DNA of 64,000 nucleotides from Clostridia bacterium (lineage in GTDB: Bacteria > Bacillota > Clostridia > Christensenellales > QALW01): contig CAAGID010000011.1 in assembly GCA_900769815.1 (NCBI GenBank), positions 37,468 to 101,467 on the forward strand. The letters run 5' to 3'. A program made the position numbers and the translations under genes. Under the pieces are notes generated by a model. It was not told the DNA's origin. It was given only the letters and a program-made list of their open reading frames with translations, and made no database searches. Positions 16,807-26,687 of the stretch are shown one piece after another. Within the stretch, counting starts at the first letter, position 1; the number at the start of each line of letters is the position of its first letter.

Positions 16807-17448
16807 TTACCTTCTGAGCTCAAGTTCAAGATATATTGTATAGATAAAGTTCCATATTTCCTGAACAAGGAAGAAAAACAACATACCTAAGAACACGATA
16901 ATAACCATACCTAAAAGTATAGCAAGTAATATAAGGAACGTTTTACCGCCGCTATACTGGTGAGTCGTCATAGTACCTGTATAAAGCAGTATACCGGTCC
17001 AGCCATATCCAACAACCGTAACAAGAGTTACAATAGTAGCCTCGTTAACAGTAAGAACATTGGTAAGCGGAAGAAGTATAATTTGTGAAAGGACAAGAGG
17101 TAACATTGAATATCCCGTATAAAGGAATACGTCCTTCATACTTCCTTCGCCATCAAAAAGTGTTGTAAGACCCCAGTTTGCTGCAACCCAAATAACTACA
17201 ACAAGTGCTGTTGTTACAAAGCTTCCTACAATATTGATACGTTCCGGAAATACCTTTAACTCGTTAAAAGTGTAGTTGTTAAACTGACTATTAAGAATTC
17301 CCGTTAAAACGTATAATATAAGGAATATTACGGCTATATAGCCTCTGCCACGCTTTTCATGCTTTAAATCCCAGAAACCATCAAGAGGATGAGTTATAAC
17401 ATGGAAAGCATATTTTAGGTCTGCTCCGAATTTTTTAAGCAATTCCAT
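16807..17448 (-). CDS. YIP1-family membrane protein
   Basis: A 213-residue protein with five predicted transmembrane helices after a cytoplasmic N-terminus containing VITHPLDGFWDLKHEKRG, the usual entry of bacterial Yip1-domain (PF04893) proteins. The function of the bacterial members is unknown. Its start overlaps the stop of the NHL-repeat protein by one base and its stop lies 14 bases before the DUF5696 start, so all three are made from one message and may act together in the membrane. Confidence 0.85.
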   Translation of the reverse strand: MELLKKFGADLKYAFHVITHPLDGFWDLKHEKRGRGYIAVIFLILYVLTGILNSQFNNYTFNELKVFPERINIVGSFVTTALVVVIWVAANWGLTTLFDGEGSMKDVFLYTGYSMLPLVLSQIILLPLTNVLTVNEATIVTLVTVVGYGWTGILLYTGTMTTHQYSGGKTFLILLAILLGMVIIVFLGMLFFFLVQEIWNFIYTIYLELELRR

Positions 17449-19220
17449 TATAATTTTCTTCCTCCTGTTTCAATAAATTTCTTAAACTTTTTATACCAAC
17501 CGGTTACAAGAATTGCAACTGTTGCAATAATAATTCCCCACATAATAAAAGGCATTGCTTTTTCAAGGATAAGGTCTCTGTATTTATAGAAAGCCTTTCC
17601 GTAATCTTCCTGTGAATAACCCTTCATAAAATAGTCAGCAGCTTTAAGGAAGTTTTCTCTCTGTTCAGTTGTATCATTGTTCAATACTTCTGTTTCTGCT
17701 GCCCAAAGGTAATATATTCTACCAATACCCTTATAGGCAAGTGCTGAGTTTGAAGACATACCAAGGATCTTATTCCAAGCCTTTTCAGCATCTTCATAGC
17801 GTCTTTCCTCGTGGCTGTTAACTGCTTCTCGAAGAATAAGTCCATATTCAGTAGGTTTATAGGTCGTTATCTGTGCACCCATTGAGTCAAGAACTACGAT
17901 AGTCTCATCATCAGTAAGAAGCTCTATTGCAACGGGATCAAGGTTTGTACCTTCAGTAAAACCTACCTGTTCCTGACGACCCGAAGAATTATTCTCTCCT
18001 ACTGAAGTTTCCTTTTGTCCTAACGCACCAAAAACATATAATAATTCACCGGTGTTAGTGTAGGTAAAGATACGTCCTTTCTGTGAGTCAAGAATACTCG
18101 TGAGACCGTTTTCAGAAACTGTAACATCACAAATGTATGAATATGAAGATCTATTTACACCGTCACCCAAATCGCCTGAAGGAGGTGTGATGCCTGTTCT
18201 TTTAAGAACGTCAGCACCTGCCGCATTAAGCTTTCTCAGAGCCGCACCGACTTCAGATGTTGCACCAGCAGTAAAATGTCCTACAAGGTCTTCAAGTTTA
18301 AGTTGTGAGACAGTACCATAAATAAAGCCTTGTTCATCAATTGTTATATTACTGTACTCAGTAGAAATATTCTGCTGCAGTTTATCTTTTGCTTCTGACG
18401 AGAACAAACGATTAAGAAGTGATGAAAGCGTCTGCTTTGTTTTTGTAGCACCAAAGAACTTTGTAAATTCGCCGTTATTGTTAAGTTCAACTATACCCTG
18501 ATAGCAGTCTCTTGAAACGACAAACATACGCATTGCATTATCAACAACAACCTTTAAAGGTTTATATTGAATGTTCGTTTTTGATGAAGAAGATGTTCCC
18601 TGCGAATTATTGTCAAGTTCAATTTCATCCTCGGCAATACCACTATCATCGCCTTCTTGTACATTTGTTGAAGGTGTTACCTCTTCAACAACTTCTTCGC
18701 CATCCTGCGTGAAATACTTTGAAAGATCAGGGTCATCATAAGTACGCTCAAAAACAAATGAGTCTGTTGTTTCATCATATTTGAAACTTACGATGCGTTT
18801 ATTTTCCGTATCACAAACAAAGAGCAAATCAGTTGCTTCATGAACGAACAAACCGTTAGGTGAGTTAAAGGTCTCAACCTTTCCATCCTTTTCAAAGGAA
18901 GAAATAATTTGTTTTACGGTACGCATATCTGTATCAAGCACAACAACACGGTTGTTTCCTGTATCTGATACAAGGATATAACCTTTACCGTCAAACTGTG
19001 TAAGATCCTGAGGCTCTTTAAACGCTTTGCCTTCAAGATTTTCAAGACCGATTACAATACTATTTATAATCTGGTCGGGTGTATATGCCTGGGGGTCAGG
19101 ATATACACCGCTTTGTGTAATTGTATAGTTCTGATACGGAGCTGCAAAAGCCGTAACCGTAAACATCAATGAAAGAATAACGGCAAGTACCAGAGATGCT
19201 GATTTTCTAAATTTCATCAT
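17448..19220 (-). CDS. Exported NHL-repeat/TPR protein with C-terminal membrane anchor
   Basis: A 590-residue protein with a cleavable signal peptide ending AFAA. An NHL beta-propeller follows: repeats such as GYILVSDTGNNRVVVLD and DLLFVCDTENKRIVSF, interrupted by an acidic, Ser-rich insertion near 165-210. Near 470-550 there are TPR-like helices (RRYEDAEKAWNKILGM), then one transmembrane helix (about 560-580) and a basic tail. The protein would stand outside the cell, anchored at its C-terminus, with propeller and TPR available for binding. The start after AGGAGG is ATG-ATG; the first is used here. No enzymatic motif is seen. Confidence 0.82.
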   Translation of the reverse strand: MMKFRKSASLVLAVILSLMFTVTAFAAPYQNYTITQSGVYPDPQAYTPDQIINSIVIGLENLEGKAFKEPQDLTQFDGKGYILVSDTGNNRVVVLDTDMRTVKQIISSFEKDGKVETFNSPNGLFVHEATDLLFVCDTENKRIVSFKYDETTDSFVFERTYDDPDLSKYFTQDGEEVVEEVTPSTNVQEGDDSGIAEDEIELDNNSQGTSSSSKTNIQYKPLKVVVDNAMRMFVVSRDCYQGIVELNNNGEFTKFFGATKTKQTLSSLLNRLFSSEAKDKLQQNISTEYSNITIDEQGFIYGTVSQLKLEDLVGHFTAGATSEVGAALRKLNAAGADVLKRTGITPPSGDLGDGVNRSSYSYICDVTVSENGLTSILDSQKGRIFTYTNTGELLYVFGALGQKETSVGENNSSGRQEQVGFTEGTNLDPVAIELLTDDETIVVLDSMGAQITTYKPTEYGLILREAVNSHEERRYEDAEKAWNKILGMSSNSALAYKGIGRIYYLWAAETEVLNNDTTEQRENFLKAADYFMKGYSQEDYGKAFYKYRDLILEKAMPFIMWGIIIATVAILVTGWYKKFKKFIETGGRKL

Positions 19221-19234
19221 TTTGGGTTACCTCC

Positions 19235-20080
19235 TTAATCTTTCATACCTGACGTTGCCATTGTCTCGATGATGTTACTCTGCGAAATAATGAACGCTGT
19301 GATGGGAACCGCCATCATAATAACTGTAACTGCGTTGGCAACACCTTGACGTGCAATACCTGTTGAAACAATTTGTTGAAGTGCATAAGGAAGAGTTTTT
19401 AAAGATTCACTCTGAATAAACACTGATGCACCTAAGTTCCAAAGCCCCTGAACTGAGAATATCATAAGTGTAAGCCAAGCTGACTTAACCTGAGGCATAA
19501 CGATTGACCAGAATATCTTAAAACTTCCTGCGCCGTCAATACGGGCTGCTTCAACAAGTGACCTGGGAATCTGCGACATAAACTGTTGCATAAGATACAT
19601 GCCCATAGGAGAAGCAAATGTGGGAATGATAATTGCCCAATATGTATCGATCATACCAAGTCCTGCCTTGATGATAAAAAGAGGAAGCCAAAGAACTGTT
19701 CCGTTAAACATAAGTGCCAATCTAATGATATTTGAGATAGACTTACTTCCAGGGAAAGTGTACATAGCAAGAGGATATGCACATAAAGAACACAAAACAA
19801 TCTGACCAAAGGTACCAACTGTGGTAATAAACACGGTATTAAATAAATATCTTGAGAAGGGTACCCAGGAATTTCCCATTAAAACAAACAAATCGGTATA
19901 GTTTGTTGTTATCCATCTTTTAGGTAATAACGTAGGCGGGAATTTAAATAATTCGTCCATAGGCTTAAAGGAGTTACCTACTGCATAAACCATAGGAAGA
20001 ACCATGAAGCAAGCAACTATGCAAAGGAATAAAATTCCTAAAATGTTACCTGCATTTGAACGGTTAACTTTCTTTGCCAT
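19235..20080 (-). CDS. Carbohydrate ABC transporter permease (MalG type), first pair
   Basis: A 281-residue permease with six helices and a canonical EAA loop, LVEAARIDGAGSFKIFW followed by IVMPQVK. Typical MalG-type features include LPMVYAVGNSFKP after helix one. It starts 3 bases after the stop of its MalF-type partner and belongs to the same leftward transcript as the giant solute-binding protein. Confidence 0.94.
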   Translation of the reverse strand: MAKKVNRSNAGNILGILFLCIVACFMVLPMVYAVGNSFKPMDELFKFPPTLLPKRWITTNYTDLFVLMGNSWVPFSRYLFNTVFITTVGTFGQIVLCSLCAYPLAMYTFPGSKSISNIIRLALMFNGTVLWLPLFIIKAGLGMIDTYWAIIIPTFASPMGMYLMQQFMSQIPRSLVEAARIDGAGSFKIFWSIVMPQVKSAWLTLMIFSVQGLWNLGASVFIQSESLKTLPYALQQIVSTGIARQGVANAVTVIMMAVPITAFIISQSNIIETMATSGMKD

Positions 20081-20083
20081 AAA

Positions 20084-21025
20084 TTACTCACCCACCTTTG
20101 AAAGCATTTTTGCAATTAACTTATTAGCAACAATTTGTAACAAGAACAAAAGAACTGCTATTGCACAAGCATAACCAAGTTCCATTCTCTGGTTTGCATA
20201 GTCCTCAAGGTGATGCATAAGTGTATGAGCAACATAGTCCTGTGAAGGATAACCTACAAGCGCAGTAATTGCAGCGCCAACTGAGAATGCGCCAGAAATA
20301 CTCATAACAGCACCGAATAAAAGCTGAGGCTTCATATAAGGTAAGGTAATATACCAAAGTTCCTGCCATCTGTTCTTAACACCGTCAATAGCACCTGCTT
20401 CATATAACGTGCGGTCAACGTTCTGAAGACCTGCAACGAAGGTAAGGAAACTAGTACCCAATGACGACCATAGAATAACTATCAAGCAACACGGCACAAT
20501 ATAGTCAACATTTTCAAGCCATTTAATGTTAGACATCGTAATACCTGTATTCATAAGGAAACCATTAAGAAGACCATATTGGTCAGATGAGAAGATAATC
20601 TTCCAAACAGGATAAACGCTGGCAAGTGAAGGTGCGTAATAGAAAAGAGTCATAACTGCTCTTGTTCTTCTGCCGAGCTCATTGATAAGCCAAGCAAAGA
20701 ACAATGACATTATGTAACCGCCGGGGCCGATAATAACTGCAAAGAATAAGGTATTCTTAAATGCGGTCATAAACAAATCATCGGCAGTAAAAAGACGGAT
20801 ATAGTTATTGAAACCAGTCCACTGGGGAGGCTCAAGTACGTTAAAGTACGTAAATGAGAAATACATTGCAACTATAACGGGAAGAATTGTAAAGGTTGCA
20901 AATATTATAAGATAAGGAAGCATGAATAAATATAAACTGCCATTTTTACGCATTTCTTTAAACTGATATTTGAGCCAATCCTTAAAGAATGCTTTGTTTT
21001 TGGCTTTAGTCTCACTTTTAGCCAT
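20084..21025 (-). CDS. Sugar ABC transporter permease (MalF type), first pair
   Basis: A 313-residue permease: cytoplasmic N-terminus, six helices and an EAA loop LYEAGAIDGVKNRWQELW followed by ITLPYMKP. It overlaps the end of the solute-binding protein gene by one base (TAATG), so the two are coupled. With the next gene it forms the first of two permease pairs in the cluster. Confidence 0.94.
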   Translation of the reverse strand: MAKSETKAKNKAFFKDWLKYQFKEMRKNGSLYLFMLPYLIIFATFTILPVIVAMYFSFTYFNVLEPPQWTGFNNYIRLFTADDLFMTAFKNTLFFAVIIGPGGYIMSLFFAWLINELGRRTRAVMTLFYYAPSLASVYPVWKIIFSSDQYGLLNGFLMNTGITMSNIKWLENVDYIVPCCLIVILWSSLGTSFLTFVAGLQNVDRTLYEAGAIDGVKNRWQELWYITLPYMKPQLLFGAVMSISGAFSVGAAITALVGYPSQDYVAHTLMHHLEDYANQRMELGYACAIAVLLFLLQIVANKLIAKMLSKVGE

Positions 21026-24000
21026 TATTCTACCGCCTTTCCTGTCATTTGCTCGATCTTCTTCTTGAATTCTTCACGTTTACGATCGATTTCTCTGTCA
21101 ATTTTGCTTACATATTCAATAAACGTTGTATTGGGGTCTGTACCGGGATTATTAATAACTTCTTTCCAAGCAAACTCAATGTTACGTGCAGTATAATAAC
21201 CGCCGGGAACCTGAGGAATAGCTTTGCAATGCTTCCACTGCTCCTGAATCATTACCATTGACTGCTTATCCCAAGGAAGCTTTGCCATTGCCTTAAGGTT
21301 TGCGGTCTGATAACGAGCTGCAGGACCAAGCAAGCTTTCGATTTCAGTACCGAAACGATACTGTGCATCTTCGCCAGTCCACCACTTTATAAACTCCCAA
21401 GCACGCTTAATTCTGTTTCTTCCCTCTTCTGTTGAAGAATCTATAGAAAGCATTACACAAGCTGAAGTTGTGCTTGCACATGAGTGATCAACAACAACTT
21501 TACCGTTTTCATCATAAATAACATTGCCATCAGCATCCTTCTGAACTGTACCGGGAACAAGGGAGAACTCCCAAAGGCCCTGAATTTCAGGAGCAAATAC
21601 TGCAAGCTGTGAATACTGACTGTAACTTGCAATACCTATCGGAACTTCACCTGTACGGAAACGGTTAGCAAAATCATATGTATTGGGTAAGTTATATAAT
21701 GTATAGAATTCTGTCCATTCCTTAAATGCATCAAGAGCTGCATCCGAATTAAGGTCTGTTGAATCTCTGTCCTCAGTATAATACTGACCGCCCTTCTGAT
21801 AAAGAAGTGTAGCAAAAGTGTTATTACCTGAACCAACTGCACCTACAACAGGAACAGGCATCGCAAAGGTCATCTGCTGATTCTGAAGGTGCCCAATTAT
21901 ATTATATACTTCATCCCAAGTCTGAGGAGCTTCAAGTCCAAGTTCTTCAAGAATATCTGTACGGTAGAAGGTCATAAAGAAATCCTGTGTCTCAGGAACA
22001 CCATAGATACCATTACCAAAGGTAAAGGGATCAACAGCACTGTGAGCAAAACGTTCAGAATTGAGAAGAAATTCCTCGTAATCAGGGAAAAGTTCTTTAT
22101 CTGCAAGATTCATAACTGCACCGCGGAACGCATAGTTAATAGCATCAACTGCACCGCGTGACAAGCATATTTCTGGTCCGATTCCTGACAAAACAGACGG
22201 CAATAGTGAGCCGCTGGCAACAAGACGGGTACTTACTACAATTCCTGTTTCTTTAGTAAACATATCATCAATAAGCTGTTTAAGAATTGTCGCATTATCT
22301 CGTGAGCCTGTAAGACCCGCGCCTGTTTCAAGCCATACCACAACGGGTTCCTGACCATCTTCGGCAACCGTACCGCCGATGTTATCGTAGTCTTCTGTAA
22401 ATGAAGCTATAAATGCACGGATTTCATGAAGCATCTTTGCAAAGAAGCTTGCATCAGGGTTAGGCATACCGTTACCGTTAACTGTATCTTCCGTGGTAAC
22501 TACGAAGTAGTCAAGTTCCAAAGGATTCTGGCTCATATCGTTAATCCATGTACCCATAGAAGCGATAGAGTCTTTAAGGTTTGAGAACAATGAAGGTACA
22601 ACGTTATGGTCAATCTGAAGAATCTTTATAAAATTCTCTCTTTCTTTTTCGGTCAATTCATTTGCAGCGAACTTCTTCTCGATAAAAGCTACCATTGTCT
22701 CGATATTCTCAAGTTCGTCATCAGTAACATCACCAAAACGAAGTTTAATAGCATTTTCAAACTCGGCAACAGAATCTTTTTTAATCATTCTTTGAAGAAG
22801 AAGCAATGTGCTGTCAAGACTTGTAAGCTGTGCGCTGATTTCTTTACCATACTCTTCCATCATTTTGTTTTTTAGATTCAAAAGATTGTAATATTCTTTT
22901 TCAAGAAGATCAAGTGCGTCAGGAACCATAGCATCAAGCATATAGCTCTTGTTTACGTCAGGCGAGGCGCTTGTAATCATAAGAATTCTTCTGTAAGCGT
23001 AATTAAGCTGAGTGAGGCTGTTTTCCGCATCTGCAAGGAAATCACCCATCTTGCCTAAAGTTGATTCAAGACGAATTGTATTTTTTCCTTCGTTAAGATA
23101 GAAAAGAATTGTTTCGCCGTCTTCAGTTTTAGGCGTATACATCTTAAAGCTGTTTCCATATTCAAAAACAAGATTATTAACTTCAGCACAAGGAACAACA
23201 CCGTTAACGGTAAGCTTACGTGTTGTACTTAAACCGCTTAAAGTATTCTGACGTGCCTTAAAGCTGATAGCATAAAGACCAGCTTTCTCAACGGTAAAAG
23301 ACCACTCAATCCAATCATTAGGAGCCTGCCATTTATCAGCACCGATTGTGTTATAACGAATCTTTGCATGATGATAAGGAACCGTTGAAGGAGATGACCT
23401 ATCAGTAATAGCGTACAATGTAGGTGATGATTTAAGAGTATTAAATGTAGGATCCTTAGTTGCATCATATGCAGTTTGATCCATAGGACTTATATAATTA
23501 TTGTATGCATTAACATCGGCAAAGAAAGCCTGCTTATCTAAGAAAGCCTCAGGTGCATGTAAACCTTCAGCCTGAATGATAATCTCACATTCGCCTGTAA
23601 CCTTCTCATAACCATTTGCCTCATATTCCTTTTTTAACTCAGAATAAGGCATCGCTGATTTGATCTGATGAAGCATGGCATACTCAACAATCATACCTTC
23701 TTTTATTGCTTCGAAAGCAAGAACATGTTTACCTGCTTCAAGGTAGAATTTGAAAGGTTCACTTTCATATCCCATATAATCACGAGCCGAAACAGTCTGC
23801 CACTGACCTGTTCCACTCTGATACGGACGCTTTTCATTGCCGGTCTGAGGATCAATTATAAGAAGACCAGAATCCTTCCATACACGCTCAAGGTTTATCT
23901 GACGTGCTTCATAAAAGGGAACTTTGTAATCAATATAAACTCTACGTTGTACTGCCGAACTGTTACAATTAACAGTAATCTGTTCACCGTCTTTTTCATA

Positions 24001-24486
24001 AGTTAAATTTTCATAAGCATAGTATGAGAAGGTAAGATTATACCAACCGGATGTTTCAACGTCAACTACCCAGCCGCAGATTCCTTCATCATAAAATAAA
24101 GCACCATCTCTCGCATCAGATAAATGTTCTGATGATACGTTTACCATAGGAAGGCTTCCTATGATTTCGCCTGTTTTAGGATCAAACTGAACGGCATCTT
24201 TACCCTCCAATTTAATTTCAACGTCAGGCATAGCAGTATCAATTACGGAAGATTGATACGTTTTATAGTCAAACGTATTGCTGATTGCCTCATCAAAAGC
24301 AGTTGCCTCAGGCAATCCCTTCTTTTCACCGCTCTCATCTTGTGTTGTGCTTTCTTCTGTTACATCTGTAGCAACTTCCTGATTAAGAGTATCTTCGGGA
24401 GCAGCATAAGCTACGCATGAAAATACCGAAATTGCCATTGATGCCACAAGAACAAAAATAAGCACCTTGTTTCGCAAAGACTTCAT
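21025..24486 (-). CDS. Giant exported solute-binding protein with N-terminal carbohydrate-binding-like modules
   Basis: A 1153-residue exported protein, more than twice the usual 420-450 residues of sugar-binding proteins. A signal peptide ends near CVAYA-AP. Residues about 45-290 and 300-510 look like two beta-sandwich, carbohydrate-binding-like modules (patterns such as ETSGWYNLTFSYYAYE and VEKAGLYAISFKARQNTL). A helical stretch follows (about 510-690), then a family-1 extracellular solute-binding domain from about 715, including YGVPETQDFFMTFYRTDIL and ETWDEVY-like spacing. It is the first gene of the cluster and probably feeds one or both permease pairs. The module assignment is by pattern only; the ligand is unknown. 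Confidence 0.88.
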   Translation of the reverse strand: MKSLRNKVLIFVLVASMAISVFSCVAYAAPEDTLNQEVATDVTEESTTQDESGEKKGLPEATAFDEAISNTFDYKTYQSSVIDTAMPDVEIKLEGKDAVQFDPKTGEIIGSLPMVNVSSEHLSDARDGALFYDEGICGWVVDVETSGWYNLTFSYYAYENLTYEKDGEQITVNCNSSAVQRRVYIDYKVPFYEARQINLERVWKDSGLLIIDPQTGNEKRPYQSGTGQWQTVSARDYMGYESEPFKFYLEAGKHVLAFEAIKEGMIVEYAMLHQIKSAMPYSELKKEYEANGYEKVTGECEIIIQAEGLHAPEAFLDKQAFFADVNAYNNYISPMDQTAYDATKDPTFNTLKSSPTLYAITDRSSPSTVPYHHAKIRYNTIGADKWQAPNDWIEWSFTVEKAGLYAISFKARQNTLSGLSTTRKLTVNGVVPCAEVNNLVFEYGNSFKMYTPKTEDGETILFYLNEGKNTIRLESTLGKMGDFLADAENSLTQLNYAYRRILMITSASPDVNKSYMLDAMVPDALDLLEKEYYNLLNLKNKMMEEYGKEISAQLTSLDSTLLLLQRMIKKDSVAEFENAIKLRFGDVTDDELENIETMVAFIEKKFAANELTEKERENFIKILQIDHNVVPSLFSNLKDSIASMGTWINDMSQNPLELDYFVVTTEDTVNGNGMPNPDASFFAKMLHEIRAFIASFTEDYDNIGGTVAEDGQEPVVVWLETGAGLTGSRDNATILKQLIDDMFTKETGIVVSTRLVASGSLLPSVLSGIGPEICLSRGAVDAINYAFRGAVMNLADKELFPDYEEFLLNSERFAHSAVDPFTFGNGIYGVPETQDFFMTFYRTDILEELGLEAPQTWDEVYNIIGHLQNQQMTFAMPVPVVGAVGSGNNTFATLLYQKGGQYYTEDRDSTDLNSDAALDAFKEWTEFYTLYNLPNTYDFANRFRTGEVPIGIASYSQYSQLAVFAPEIQGLWEFSLVPGTVQKDADGNVIYDENGKVVVDHSCASTTSACVMLSIDSSTEEGRNRIKRAWEFIKWWTGEDAQYRFGTEIESLLGPAARYQTANLKAMAKLPWDKQSMVMIQEQWKHCKAIPQVPGGYYTARNIEFAWKEVINNPGTDPNTTFIEYVSKIDREIDRKREEFKKKIEQMTGKAVE

Positions 24487-24588
24487 GTTATTCCTCCTGA
24501 ATGCTAAATTAAATCTGTAAAACTTGGAAACAGCCCCTTATATAATAATGAGTATGTTTTTTACAGACTGATACATATTATCTACCCT

Positions 24589-24617
24589 ATCATACCACTA
24601 TCTTGCGTGAAAGTCAA
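24589..24617 (-). promoter_or_regulatory. Sigma-A promoter for the eight-gene carbohydrate cluster
   Basis: On the minus strand, TTGACT (complement of 24612-24617), a 17-base spacer and TATGAT (complement of 24589-24594). The 5' leader of the cluster is about 95 bases. Confidence 0.7.
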
Positions 24618-24802
24618 TATGCAACAAAAAAATTTTTTTCTTTTTTTTGAGTTAATTCGAACTCAAAAACGCCCTATTTATGGGGAATTTTATATTTATT
24701 TAGCGCTTGTTTATAATTTTTTTACATTTTCCCGTCATCTTTTTCACTTATTTTTTTCGAAAAATATTTGATAAAAAATTTTTTGATTTTTGCAATTTAC
24801 TA

Positions 24803-24831
24803 TTGACTTCTATTCAGCTTTAATGTATATT
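24803..24831 (+). promoter_or_regulatory. Sigma-A promoter for the first ABC exporter operon
   Basis: TTGACT (24803-24808), a 17-base spacer and TATATT (24826-24831), about 55 bases before the ATG of the first exporter gene. Confidence 0.65.
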
Positions 24832-24884
24832 TATATCGAGCAAAGAAACTTTGCTTGAAAAAACCCCTTATGTGAGGTGTTTTT

Positions 24885-26672
24885 ATGAAGACACTTAAGC
24901 GACTTTTTTCATACTATGTTCCTTACCTGGGTATCATGATTCTTTATCTGTTTATGGGCGCTTTGATGGTTTCCCTGGCAATGCTATTGCCTCAGATCAC
25001 AAAGCACATAACAGGTTCAGTTATTCTTGATGCCCCTTTTTCGTTTTTTGGTTGGTCGCCCTCAAAGGAACAGCTTTTTCTTGCACTTGCTTCATTGTGG
25101 ATGTTTATCGTTATAATAAGACAAGGTATTGCATATCTGCGTTCTTATCTTATGACCAGAGCTTCCATAAAAGCCGTTTGCAAAATGCGTGAAGATATTT
25201 TTGACAGGCTCTTATGGCAGTCGGTTTCCTTTATTCAAAAGGAAAATACGGGAAATATTCTGACCATTCTCAGTGGCGACGTTGAAATGATAAAGCTCTT
25301 TTTCACAAGTACTTTGCCAGCAATAATTGAAGCTGTTTTTGGTTTTATTTTTGCAAGTGTAATGATTTGGCAAATGAGTCCTTTAATGGTTATTACCGCC
25401 TACGTATTTACTGTTCCTTTGTTTATCATATCAAAGCGAATGAGCAAGATATTCTCAAAGTGGTATCATTTCGTACGTGAAACAAGTGCCGATTTAAGTA
25501 TGGTAACTCAAGAAAATATCAATGGTATAAGAATTGTTAAAGCCTACGCACAAGAAGAACAAGAAAAGAAAAAATTTGCAGAGAAAAACGCGAATTACAG
25601 ATATCACGCAATAAATTATATGGTATATTGGTGTCGCGAATATCTGCCATTTGGTATTGTGAGCCATCTTCCCAATATTACTCTCACTCTTATCGCCGCT
25701 TTATTGGTTGTTAACAGTAATAACGGTGCTGTAGGCAGTTTTACTATGACTCTTCCTGAATTTATAGCTGTAACAGGTTATATCAGTTATATTCTTGTCC
25801 CCTTTACACAGGCAAACAACTGGATAAACAACGCTCAACAAGCTGTAACAAGTGCTGAAAAAGTTTTTAAAGTGCTTAATATTGGTTCAGATATAGCTTC
25901 AAAACCCAATGCAATAAAACCTGATATAACTAAAGTAGACCTTAAATTAACCAACGTATCATTTTCACTTGAAGGCAAGAAAATTCTCAATAACATAAAC
26001 ATTGATTTGCCACAGGGAAAGACTCTGGGTATAATAGGTACCACCGGCAGCGGTAAGACAATTCTTACAAATATTATGGCACGCTTTTTTGACGTTTCAT
26101 CAGGTAAAGTTACTATAAACGGCGTAAACGTTAAAGATATGGATTTAACCACCCTTCGCTCGTGTTTTTCTCCTGTTTTACAAGACGTCTTCTTATTCTC
26201 CGATACCATTGCAAAAAATATTGCTTTCGGTCGTCCCAACGCAACATATGAAGATGTGATGAAGTGTGCAGAAGTTGCTCAAGCACACGATTTTATAAGT
26301 AAAATGCCTGATGAATACAATACCATTGTCGGCGAACGCGGAATGGGTCTTTCCGGTGGACAAAAGCAAAGAATTTCCATTGCTCGTGCACTTTTATACA
26401 ACTCCCCTATTCTTGTTTTTGACGATGCAACAAGTGCTCTTGATATGGAGACGGAACAGCTTCTTTATAAACGTCTTAAAGAAGAATATTCAAAGCAGAG
26501 CCGTATAATTATTGCCCACAGAATTTCATCAGTAAAGGACTGTGATGAAATCATTGTTATTGAAAAAGGCAGTATTATTGAACGAGGCACACACCAGGAG
26601 CTTGTTGATAAAAAAGGTCGCTATTATGAGACTTACAAAGAACAGTATTCAACTGTCCTTAACTCATTGTAA
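24885..26672 (+). CDS. ABC exporter half-transporter, degenerate nucleotide site
   Basis: A 595-residue half-transporter: six membrane helices (1-330) fused to an ATPase domain. Walker A GTTGSGKT lies near 385-392, the signature LSGGQKQR near 488 and Walker B ILVFDDATSALD near 508-519. The residue after the Walker B Asp is Asp, not the catalytic Glu, which marks the degenerate site of heterodimeric exporters such as TM287/288. Its partner, with a canonical Glu, starts 15 bases downstream. The substrate is unknown. The ribosome-binding GAGGTG lies in the 3' arm of a leader hairpin. Confidence 0.93.
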   Translation: MKTLKRLFSYYVPYLGIMILYLFMGALMVSLAMLLPQITKHITGSVILDAPFSFFGWSPSKEQLFLALASLWMFIVIIRQGIAYLRSYLMTRASIKAVCKMREDIFDRLLWQSVSFIQKENTGNILTILSGDVEMIKLFFTSTLPAIIEAVFGFIFASVMIWQMSPLMVITAYVFTVPLFIISKRMSKIFSKWYHFVRETSADLSMVTQENINGIRIVKAYAQEEQEKKKFAEKNANYRYHAINYMVYWCREYLPFGIVSHLPNITLTLIAALLVVNSNNGAVGSFTMTLPEFIAVTGYISYILVPFTQANNWINNAQQAVTSAEKVFKVLNIGSDIASKPNAIKPDITKVDLKLTNVSFSLEGKKILNNINIDLPQGKTLGIIGTTGSGKTILTNIMARFFDVSSGKVTINGVNVKDMDLTTLRSCFSPVLQDVFLFSDTIAKNIAFGRPNATYEDVMKCAEVAQAHDFISKMPDEYNTIVGERGMGLSGGQKQRISIARALLYNSPILVFDDATSALDMETEQLLYKRLKEEYSKQSRIIIAHRISSVKDCDEIIVIEKGSIIERGTHQELVDKKGRYYETYKEQYSTVLNSL

Positions 26673-26687
26673 AGGAGGTGGCAATAT

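Larger units (their letters stand above)
24487..24884. other. AT-rich intergenic region with two divergent promoters
   Basis: A 398-base gap without a gene. It holds a leftward promoter for the carbohydrate cluster near 24589-24617 and a rightward promoter for the ABC exporter near 24803-24831. Between them lies very AT-rich sequence with runs of A and T. The rightward leader contains a perfect hairpin (AGCAAAG/CTTTGCT, about 24839-24855) and a second imperfect one that includes the ribosome-binding site. Confidence 0.7.

Noticed and set aside
24640..24800. AT-rich tract as a replication origin or matrix-like element
   Set aside because: There are no DnaA-box-like repeats; runs of A and T are ordinary between divergent promoters in a low-GC genome.
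25835..26239. A 134-codon open frame opposite the first ABC exporter
   Set aside because: Antisense to a conserved ATPase domain, with no ribosome-binding site.
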